Source: an uncultured bacterium (lineage in GTDB: Bacteria; Bacillota; Clostridia; Oscillospirales; Oscillospiraceae). From it: a stretch of 6,258 nt of DNA. The notes under the pieces are model-generated. The model saw nothing but the letters and a program-made list of their open reading frames with translations. It did not search any database and was not told where the DNA came from. Positions 1-4,862 of the stretch are shown one piece after another (positions within the stretch are counted from its first letter, which is position 1; the number at the start of each line of letters is the position of its first letter). The position numbers were made by a program, and so were the translations under genes. The DNA lies in assembly GCA_949288405.1 (NCBI GenBank), contig CASEKM010000173.1:1-6258 (forward strand), in the 5' to 3' direction.

Positions 1-1
1 A

Positions 2-1264
2 GATACCGCCAAGATCACCGTCCGCTCCGGCAACGGGGGCAACGGGGTGGTCTCCTTCCACCGGGAGAAGTACGTGGCCGCCGGCGGCCCCGACGGGGGC
101 GACGGGGGCCGGGGGGGCAACGTGGTGGTGGTGGCCGATGACCACATGTCCACCCTGATGGACTTCCGCTATAAGCGCAAGTATGTGGCGGAAAACGGCA
201 TGGACGGCTCCGGCAAGCGCTGCACCGGCAGGAACGGGGCCGACCTGGTGCTGAGGGTCCCCCGGGGTACGGTGATCCGGGACGCGGAGACCCAGGAGAT
301 CATCCAGGACATCTCTGGAGACGAGCCCTTCATCCTGTGTAAGGGCGGCCGGGGGGGCTGGGGCAACCAGCACTTCGCCACCCCCACCCGGCAGGTGCCC
401 CGCTTTGCCAAGGCGGGCTTCCCCGGGGAGACCCGGGAGGTCGTTCTGGAGCTGAAGCTGCTGGCCGACGTGGGCCTGGTGGGCTTCCCCAATGTGGGCA
501 AGTCCACCCTCCTCAGCGTGGTCAGCCGGGCCCAGCCCAAGATCGCCAACTACCACTTCACCACCCTGTTCCCCAACCTGGGGGTGGTGTACGTGGAGGA
601 GGGGGTCTCCTTTGTCATGGCCGACATCCCCGGCATCATCGAGGGGGCGGCGGAGGGGGCCGGCCTGGGCCACGACTTCCTGCGGCACATCGACCGGTGC
701 CGCCTGCTCATCCACGTGGTGGACGTGTCCGGCTCCGAGGGCCGGGACCCGGTGGCCGACTTCGAGGCCATCAACGCCGAGCTGCGGGAGTACTCCCCGG
801 AGCTGGCCTCCCGGAAGATGCTGGTGTGCGCCAACAAGGTGGACATCATGCAGGACCCCGAGCTGCTCCAGCGCCTGCGGGCGCACGTGGAGGAGCAGGG
901 CCTGGAGCTGTTCACCATCTCCGCCGCCGCCCACCAGGGCGTCCAGGAGCTTGTGAAGCGCTGCGCCCAGGAGCTTCAGGACCTGCCCCCGGTGGCGGTG
1001 TTTGAGCCCACCTATGTGGAGCGGCCCCCGGAGGTGGACACCACCGGCGAGGTGTCCATCGAGAAGTTCGACGACACCTGGGTGGTGGAGGCCCCCTGGC
1101 TCCAGCGCCTCATGGCCAACGTGAACTTCTCCGACTATGAGAGCCGCAGCTGGTTCGACCGGCAGCTGCGCGCCTCCGGCCTCTTTGACAAGCTGGAGGC
1201 CATGGGCATCCAGGACGGGGACACCGTCTCCCTGTACGACCTGGAATTTGAATATCAGCGGTAA
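2..1264 (+). CDS. obg: GTPase Obg (ObgE/CgtA), 5'-partial
   Basis: Obg is an essential GTPase that acts in late assembly of the 50S ribosomal subunit and in stringent/stress signalling; it is cytoplasmic and ribosome-associated. The frame is open from base 2 and reads DTAKITVRSGNGGNG, which matches the family from residue 4, so only about three codons (MF-x) lie outside the window; the GTG at 47 is internal. Of the 420 residues present, about 1-156 form the glycine-rich Obg fold (GGPDGGDGGRGG). The G domain follows with G1 GFPNVGKST (bases 482-508), G3 DIPG (623-634), G4 NKVD (833-844) and G5 ISAAA. The C-terminal OCT domain runs from about VVEAPWLQRL to LYDLEFEYQR. All key motifs are intact and the length is normal. 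It converges on the MFS transporter and ends at a strong terminator. Identity is very secure. Confidence 0.98.
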   Translation, partial: DTAKITVRSGNGGNGVVSFHREKYVAAGGPDGGDGGRGGNVVVVADDHMSTLMDFRYKRKYVAENGMDGSGKRCTGRNGADLVLRVPRGTVIRDAETQEIIQDISGDEPFILCKGGRGGWGNQHFATPTRQVPRFAKAGFPGETREVVLELKLLADVGLVGFPNVGKSTLLSVVSRAQPKIANYHFTTLFPNLGVVYVEEGVSFVMADIPGIIEGAAEGAGLGHDFLRHIDRCRLLIHVVDVSGSEGRDPVADFEAINAELREYSPELASRKMLVCANKVDIMQDPELLQRLRAHVEEQGLELFTISAAAHQGVQELVKRCAQELQDLPPVAVFEPTYVERPPEVDTTGEVSIEKFDDTWVVEAPWLQRLMANVNFSDYESRSWFDRQLRASGLFDKLEAMGIQDGDTVSLYDLEFEYQR

Positions 1265-1268
1265 GATC

Positions 1269-1315
1269 AGCGCGCCCGTCCCGGGCTTGGGGACGGGCGC
1301 GCTGTTTACTTTTTT
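1269..1315 (+). terminator. Rho-independent terminator of obg
   Basis: A perfect 14-bp stem (1269-1282 with 1290-1303, very GC-rich) closes a 7-base loop. It begins four bases after the obg stop and is followed by GTTTAC and a run of six T (1310-1315). On the plus strand this is a textbook intrinsic terminator. The T tract is also the last two Lys codons and the stop of the convergent transporter gene, whose transcript meets the same hairpin two bases after its stop. On the minus strand no U-run follows, so termination in that direction would be weaker. Confidence 0.93.
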
Positions 1316-2466
1316 CGCATAAACAGGGGATAGACCAGGACGGCCGGCGGCACCGTCAGCAGCAGAGCCGGATAGAACCAGGCCAGCTCCAGGTTTCCAT
1401 ATAGGAAACCTCCGATGACCGGGCCCAGGGTCATGCCCAGATCCAAGCCGATGTAATAAGTGCTGTTGGCCAGACCGCGCCTGCCCGGCCCGGCCAACAG
1501 GATGGCGGTGGACTGGCAGACGGAGCACATGATGCCGTAACCCCCCGCCATAAAGCAGGCGGCCAGGAACATGACCAGGTTGTTGGACATACCGGCCAGG
1601 GCCAGAATGCCGGTCAGGGCACTGAGGGCGCTGCCAGTCAAAAATACCGGGAAGGGAAGACGGTCAAACAGGCTTTTCATAGACAGGCGGAGGACCAGCA
1701 GGACCACCGCATAGAGGGGAAAGAACAGGCTGACGGAGATAGCCAGATGGCGGGCCTCCGCATAGCTGACCAGAAAAGACTGGATGGCACAGTAGGGGAT
1801 GGCAAAGAGCATGATGATGGCAGCGATGGGCAGGACTTTGGGGTCGGCAATCTGGAGCGGAGGGCGGCGGCCTTCCGAGCGGGCGGCGAGGACGGCGGGC
1901 TCCGGTTCCCCCTTGTCCCGCACGAGCTGGACGATCAGCAGCGTGGCCAGGGAGAAAGCCAGGGCGATGGCAAAGGCGGTGTGATAGCCGAATGTCTGGT
2001 AGACGGTCACCCCGATCCCGGGGGCCACAGCCATTCCGAGCGCGTTCATCATGCCGTATACGCCCATACCGGAGCCCACTTTCTCACGGGGAAGCATATT
2101 GGACATCCAGGTGGACATACACACGGAACAGCAGGCAAAACACATGCCGTTGATGATTCGAAAGAAAACGATGCCGGCGGGATGGGAGGAGAGGATATAG
2201 CCCAGGCAGGCCAGGGACATCAGCGCCGCGCCGATGGTGGACACCCTGTATTTGCTGAACCGGTCCGCCAGATTGCCCACCAGGGGGCGGCAAAAAAGTG
2301 AGCACAGATTCATCAGCCCGCCGATGATCCCCATCAGCGCTGCCGACGCCCCTACGCTGCCGGCAAAGCCGGTGATGAGCGGCGTGACCAGCATGGGGCT
2401 GGAAAAGTAGAAAAAGCTGGCGGAAAGGATCAGTATGATGTCTCTGGAATAGATGCTGTGTCCCAT
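1306..2466 (-). CDS. MFS transporter, drug-efflux type
   Basis: This is a 386-residue, 12-helix major facilitator superfamily protein of the inner membrane, probably a proton-coupled exporter of a small molecule; the substrate cannot be read from sequence. The helix 2-3 loop carries motif A (GNLADRFSKYR, residues 64-74). Helix 5 has an antiporter motif C-like stretch (GMMNALGMAVAPGIG, 138-152), and helix 11 a related LGMTLGPVIGG. The two six-helix halves are joined by a charged loop at about 183-210. ATG 2466 is chosen because AAGGAGG (2481-2475) lies 8 bases upstream; the frame also opens at 2511, but that lacks such a site. It follows the marR gene by 78 bases, a common arrangement for MarR-controlled efflux pumps. 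It is unusually Cys-rich: Cys-x2-Cys-Cys-x2-Cys at 109-116, Cys-x2-Cys at 314-317 and Cys-x3-Cys at 55-59. Its codons are less GC-rich than those of neighbouring genes. Family secure; substrate unknown. Confidence 0.92.
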   Translation of the reverse strand: MGHSIYSRDIILILSASFFYFSSPMLVTPLITGFAGSVGASAALMGIIGGLMNLCSLFCRPLVGNLADRFSKYRVSTIGAALMSLACLGYILSSHPAGIVFFRIINGMCFACCSVCMSTWMSNMLPREKVGSGMGVYGMMNALGMAVAPGIGVTVYQTFGYHTAFAIALAFSLATLLIVQLVRDKGEPEPAVLAARSEGRRPPLQIADPKVLPIAAIIMLFAIPYCAIQSFLVSYAEARHLAISVSLFFPLYAVVLLVLRLSMKSLFDRLPFPVFLTGSALSALTGILALAGMSNNLVMFLAACFMAGGYGIMCSVCQSTAILLAGPGRRGLANSTYYIGLDLGMTLGPVIGGFLYGNLELAWFYPALLLTVPPAVLVYPLFMRKK

Positions 2467-2474
2467 AGAAAGTG

Positions 2475-2481
2475 CCTCCTT
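2475..2481 (-). promoter_or_regulatory. Shine-Dalgarno site fixing the transporter start
   Basis: On the minus strand AAGGAGG stands 8 bases before ATG 2466, a full-strength ribosome binding site. It makes this ATG, not the in-frame ATG at 2511, the likely start and removes 15 residues (MSGAENTALIKEALS) from the longest open frame. Confidence 0.85.
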
Positions 2482-2486
2482 GATCA

Positions 2487-2541
2487 GCGCGGTGTTTTCC
2501 GCGCCGGACAACAGAACGGGAAAGACGCCCCGCAGGGGGCG
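2487..2541 (-). other. Two intercistronic hairpins between marR and the transporter
   Basis: The 78-base gap between the genes holds two small GC-rich inverted repeats. The first, just after the marR stop, pairs 2536-2541 with 2526-2531 (6 bp, 4-base loop) and is followed by TCTTTCCC, at best a leaky terminator. The second pairs 2499-2504 with 2487-2492 (6 bp, loop AAAACA) and sits 5 bases before the transporter ribosome binding site. They could lower transporter expression relative to marR or act as processing sites. I see no convincing promoter here, so the transporter is probably read from the marR promoter. Confidence 0.4.
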
Positions 2542-2544
2542 GGA

Positions 2545-2976
2545 TCAGTCGTTTTTGACGTTTTCATATGCCAGCTGAAGCAGACGGAGAAATTCCGTCC
2601 GCTCCTCGGAGGACATCCCGTGCAGCAGTTTGTCGCCGGTGCGCTCCCGGCTCTGGATCATCTGCTCTGCCGCAGCCTTCCCGGCGGGGGTGAGGGAGAG
2701 AAGCTGGCACCGGCCGTCCTCCCGGCTGCGGCGGACCGTCAGCAGACCCTTCTCCGCCGTGCGGCGCACCAGCCCTTGGGCCGTTTGATGGGTAATGCCC
2801 AGATAGTCTTTCAACTCGGTGACCGTTCTGTTCTCCTGCTCCAGACAGAAGCGGAGGCAGTCCGCCTGGCTGGAGGTGAGGCCGATGGCGGCCATATGCC
2901 GGTTCCGATTTTTCAAAATGGTGTGGGAGAGCATCAGTACCAGCCGTCCCACCTGATTTTCCATCCGTTCACACAA
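2545..2976 (-). CDS. MarR-family transcriptional regulator
   Basis: This is a winged-helix DNA-binding protein, expected to act as a dimer and usually to repress itself and a linked efflux gene until a ligand binds. The protein of about 143 residues is normal for MarR. An N-terminal helix (MENQVGRLVLMLSHTI) is followed by the winged-helix core: LTSSQADCLRF, the recognition region VTELKDYLGITHQTAQGLVRR, and the wing with the hallmark RRSREDGRCQLLSLTPAG. A C-terminal dimerisation helix follows. The start is TTG 2976, nine bases after AAGGAG (2991-2986). ATG 2964 is the alternative and would give 139 residues. The frame stays open to TTG 3045, but that TTG is the -35 box of this gene's own promoter, so it cannot be translated from this transcript. 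The ligand is unknown. The adjacent MFS gene is the obvious target besides itself. Confidence 0.9.
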   Translation of the reverse strand: MCERMENQVGRLVLMLSHTILKNRNRHMAAIGLTSSQADCLRFCLEQENRTVTELKDYLGITHQTAQGLVRRTAEKGLLTVRRSREDGRCQLLSLTPAGKAAAEQMIQSRERTGDKLLHGMSSEERTEFLRLLQLAYENVKND

Positions 2977-2985
2977 CGCGCCCAA

Positions 2986-2991
2986 CTCCTT
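2986..2991 (-). promoter_or_regulatory. Shine-Dalgarno site of marR
   Basis: AAGGAG on the minus strand is 9 bases before TTG 2976 and 21 bases before ATG 2964. Spacing therefore favours the TTG start. Confidence 0.65.
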
Positions 2992-3013
2992 CCCGGTCCA
3001 TCCGCTGTCCGGG

Positions 3014-3040
3014 ATAATTATGAAGCGTGCTGTATAATTT
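3014..3040 (-). promoter_or_regulatory. Candidate MarR operator overlapping the promoter
   Basis: The promoter core contains AAATTAT (3040-3034) and the perfect 8-base palindrome ATAATTAT (3021-3014), so AATTAT/ATAATT half-sites lie on both sides of a 12-base centre (arms 3039-3034 and 3021-3016). MarR repressors typically bind short AT-rich palindromes that cover the -10/-35 region, and this would support autorepression. The -10 box itself is AT-rich by nature, so part of the symmetry may be coincidence. Confidence 0.35.
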
Positions 3041-3045
3041 GTCAA
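3017..3045 (-). promoter_or_regulatory. Sigma-A-type promoter of marR (and probably the transporter)
   Basis: On the minus strand a perfect -35 box TTGACA (3045-3040) is followed, after exactly 17 bases, by CATAAT (3022-3017), five of six matches to the -10 consensus. Transcription would start near 3010, giving a leader of roughly 35 bases to TTG 2976. The promoter lies just downstream of the lysO terminator, so marR starts a new transcription unit. Confidence 0.85.
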
Positions 3046-3063
3046 GAGAGGTCTGCGCTGCCG

Positions 3064-3091
3064 CGAAAAAGAAAAGCCGCCCGAAGGCGGC
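3064..3091 (-). terminator. Rho-independent terminator of lysO
   Basis: On the minus strand GCCGCC-TTCG-GGCGGC (3091-3076) forms a 6-bp stem with a stabilising C(UUCG)G tetraloop, followed by TTTTCTTTTT. It begins 8 bases after the lysO stop and separates lysO from the marR promoter immediately downstream. Confidence 0.93.
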
Positions 3092-3099
3092 GTTCGCCC

Positions 3100-4077
3100 T
3101 TAGAAGGGCAGGGCGATGATGGCCGGGATGAGCACCGGCACCGACAGGGACAGGATGACCCCCGAGGCGAAGGAGTAGATGGCCATGCGGTCGCAGGTGG
3201 CGCTGACCACCACTGGCAGCACCGTGTCCATGGCGGTGGCGCCGGGGAGAGCCACTGCCTCGATGTACCCCAGCTTTTTGGCCACCACCGGGACGGCCAC
3301 GATGGAGAACAGCTCGTGCATGATGTTGGAGAGGAAGGCGGTGGCCGACACCGTCAGAGAGTAGGGGGCCAGCAGGGTGGGGGCCAGGGAGTACCAGCCG
3401 AAGCCCGCGGCGGCGGCCACGCAGTCCTTGGGGCCCAGGGGGAGGAAGAGCCCGGCCAGGGCGGTGACGGCGAAGGTGCCCGCCATCACCGCCAGGGGGA
3501 CCAGCAGCACCCGGAAGCCGGCGGCCCGCACATCCCGGAGCATGTTCCCCTGCCGCCCCATGTCCAGCCCCACCAGCAGGAGGAGCAGGTAGAGCCCAAA
3601 GTTGATGACAGTGCCGCAGTGGGCGGTGACCGCCTCCGGGAGGAGGAAGAAGCCCGCCAGCATGCCCAGCACCACGGCGGCCACAATGAGAGCGGTGAGG
3701 CTGTGGTCCACATGGACCTTCTCGCGGGCGCCCTGGGCGTCCTCCTGGGCCGCCTCCCGGGGGGAGCGGCCCAGGGCGTCCATGCCCAGGATATACTTGC
3801 GCAGGGCGTGGACGGCCAGCATGCTGCCGATCATGGAGGTGATGGTGATGGTAAAGGCGTTGAGGCCGATGGTGCCCAGAGAGGCCACGATCTCCTCGTT
3901 GGCCCCCAGCTCCGCCCCCAGGGTGAGGATGAGCAGCAGCAGAGCCGCCGTCTGAAACCGCCCCAGCCAGGGCATGGGGCGGGTGCGCACCCCGGGCCGG
4001 GAGCCGAGAAACGCGCCCAGGACCACCAGGCCCAGATAGATCGCCAAGTTGACCAGTGTGCCGGACATCTGCTGCAA
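3100..4077 (-). CDS. lysO: LysO/YbjE-family lysine exporter
   Basis: This is a polytopic inner-membrane protein of the DUF340/LysO family. The E. coli member (YbjE) exports L-lysine and confers resistance to the lysine analogue thialysine. The 325-residue protein has many hydrophobic helices in two blocks, split by a charged stretch at about 92-124 (LRKYILGMD to REKVHVDH). Family signatures are GFGWYSL (225-231), an in-membrane acidic motif IMHELFSI (Glu255), and GATAMDTVLPV (279-289, with Asp284). Glu255 aligns by eye with a Glu reported to be needed for transport in the E. coli protein. The start is TTG 4077, eight bases after AAGGAGG; ATG 4068 is possible but 17 bases from that site. The in-frame upstream extension to 4569 is a low-complexity shadow over cbiC. 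It has its own promoter and terminator. The family is secure; lysine as substrate is inferred from the family. Confidence 0.9.
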   Translation of the reverse strand: MQQMSGTLVNLAIYLGLVVLGAFLGSRPGVRTRPMPWLGRFQTAALLLLILTLGAELGANEEIVASLGTIGLNAFTITITSMIGSMLAVHALRKYILGMDALGRSPREAAQEDAQGAREKVHVDHSLTALIVAAVVLGMLAGFFLLPEAVTAHCGTVINFGLYLLLLLVGLDMGRQGNMLRDVRAAGFRVLLVPLAVMAGTFAVTALAGLFLPLGPKDCVAAAAGFGWYSLAPTLLAPYSLTVSATAFLSNIMHELFSIVAVPVVAKKLGYIEAVALPGATAMDTVLPVVVSATCDRMAIYSFASGVILSLSVPVLIPAIIALPF

Positions 4078-4085
4078 GGGAAATT

Positions 4086-4092
4086 CCTCCTT
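4086..4092 (-). promoter_or_regulatory. Shine-Dalgarno site fixing the lysO TTG start
   Basis: On the minus strand AAGGAGG (4092-4086) is 8 bases before TTG 4077 and 17 before ATG 4068, so spacing favours TTG. The AGGAGG core can also pair with the loop of the upstream leader hairpin. Confidence 0.75.
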
Positions 4093-4111
4093 CGGTATTT
4101 GACGCAGAGAG

Positions 4112-4144
4112 GGGCCGGGCGGCACAGGAGATGCCGTCCGGCCC
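4112..4144 (-). promoter_or_regulatory. Leader hairpin in the lysO 5' UTR
   Basis: The presumed lysO leader (about 75 bases, from about 4153 to 4078) holds a 12-bp GC-rich stem, 4144-4133 pairing with 4123-4112, with a single A/C mismatch and the 9-base loop AUCUCCUGU. No U-run follows, so it is not a standard terminator. Six loop bases, UCUCCU (4131-4126), are complementary (one G-U pair) to the ribosome binding site AGGAGG at 4091-4086, which could allow a pseudoknot that blocks translation. No known riboswitch class was recognised, and the leader is much too short for a lysine riboswitch. Confidence 0.5.
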
Positions 4145-4159
4145 TGATTTTCCCCACCC

Positions 4160-4188
4160 ATTGTACTATGAATTGGGGCGGGTGTCAA
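4160..4188 (-). promoter_or_regulatory. Near-consensus sigma-A-type promoter of lysO
   Basis: On the minus strand a perfect TTGACA (4188-4183) is followed after 17 bases by TACAAT (4165-4160), five of six -10 matches. An A-rich stretch, TTAACAAAAAA, lies directly upstream of the -35 box and resembles an UP element. Transcription would start near 4153. The promoter sits in the gap after cbiC, so lysO can be expressed apart from the cobalamin genes. Confidence 0.88.
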
Positions 4189-4211
4189 TTTTTTGTTAAG
4201 AGAGGGGCTCT

Positions 4212-4862
4212 TTACCGCATCCCCGCCGCCTGGTAGAGCAGGGCGTTGCAGATGGCGGCGGCCACGGTGGAGCCTCCCTTTCGGCCCATGGCCACAATGG
4301 CGGGGATGTCCCGGGCCCGGCACAGGGACCAGATGCGCTCCTTGCTCTCCACCACGTTGACAAAGCCCACCGGCACCCCGATCACCAGGGCGGGGCGGAG
4401 GCGCCCCGCCTCCATGAGCTCCGCCATGCGCAGCAGGGCGGTGGGGGCGTTGCCCACGGCGAAGACCGCCTCCGGGTGGAGGTCCGCCCACAGGTCCACG
4501 GCGGCGGCGGCCCGGGTGGTGCCCCTCTCTCTGGCCCGGCGGGCAATCTCCGGGTCCGCCATACAGCACAGGCGCTCCGCTCCCAGCCGCCCGCAGGCGG
4601 CGGCGCTCACCCCGGCGCGGGCCATATTGGTGTCGGTGACGATGGGGGTCCCGGCCTTCAGGGCGGCCACCCCCGCCTCCACGGCCCCGGGGGTGAACCG
4701 GAGGTGCTCCGCGTAGTCAAAGTCCGCGGTGGTGTGGATGACCCGCTTCACCACCGCCGCCCGGTCCGGGGGGAGGACGATGCCCCGGGCCTCCAGCTCC
4801 GCCTGGATGATGCGCATGCTCTCCCCCTCAATGTCCATGGGGGTCCCGTGCTCCAGCTTCAT
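4212..4862 (-). CDS. cbiC: Precorrin-8X / cobalt-precorrin-8 methylmutase CbiC (CobH)
   Basis: This cytoplasmic enzyme of corrin-ring synthesis moves the methyl group from C11 to C12 of (cobalt-)precorrin-8 to form (cobalt-)hydrogenobyrinate/cobyrinate. The 216 residues match the family length. RVIHTTADFDY carries the catalytic His at residue 43, the same number as the characterised CobH His. Other conserved parts are IVTDTNMARAG (74-84), AVGNAPTAL (135-143), GVPVGFVNVVESKE (162-175) and GRKGGSTVAAAICNALL (193-209). ATG 4862 overlaps the stop of cbiET as ATGA and has GGGAGG (4875-4870) 7 bases upstream, indicating translational coupling. It is the last cobalamin gene here. I see no strong terminator after it, so some readthrough into lysO is possible. 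All key residues are present. Confidence 0.96.
   Translation of the reverse strand: MKLEHGTPMDIEGESMRIIQAELEARGIVLPPDRAAVVKRVIHTTADFDYAEHLRFTPGAVEAGVAALKAGTPIVTDTNMARAGVSAAACGRLGAERLCCMADPEIARRARERGTTRAAAAVDLWADLHPEAVFAVGNAPTALLRMAELMEAGRLRPALVIGVPVGFVNVVESKERIWSLCRARDIPAIVAMGRKGGSTVAAAICNALLYQAAGMR

Noticed and set aside
1747..2301. Open frame on the plus strand opposite the transporter, rich in His, Gly and Asp
   Set aside because: It is the antisense image of membrane-helix codons, with no family match and no ribosome binding site recognised.
4078..4160. Lysine riboswitch ahead of lysO
   Set aside because: The leader is only about 75 bases, far shorter than the lysine aptamer, and has one hairpin instead of a five-helix junction.
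4193..4212. Small inverted repeat AAGAG/CTCTT after cbiC as a terminator
   Set aside because: Only 5 bp with no U-run on the minus strand; too weak to call a terminator.
2458..4236. A 592-codon open frame on the plus strand
   Set aside because: It runs antisense to marR and lysO, is rich in Gly, Gln and His from reversed GC-rich codons, has no family motif, and crosses two terminators and two promoters.
4078..4569. In-frame upstream extension of lysO (167 extra residues)
   Set aside because: It is Gly/Pro/Arg low-complexity sequence in another frame of cbiC and upstream of the lysO promoter; the family protein begins near 4077 behind a strong ribosome binding site.
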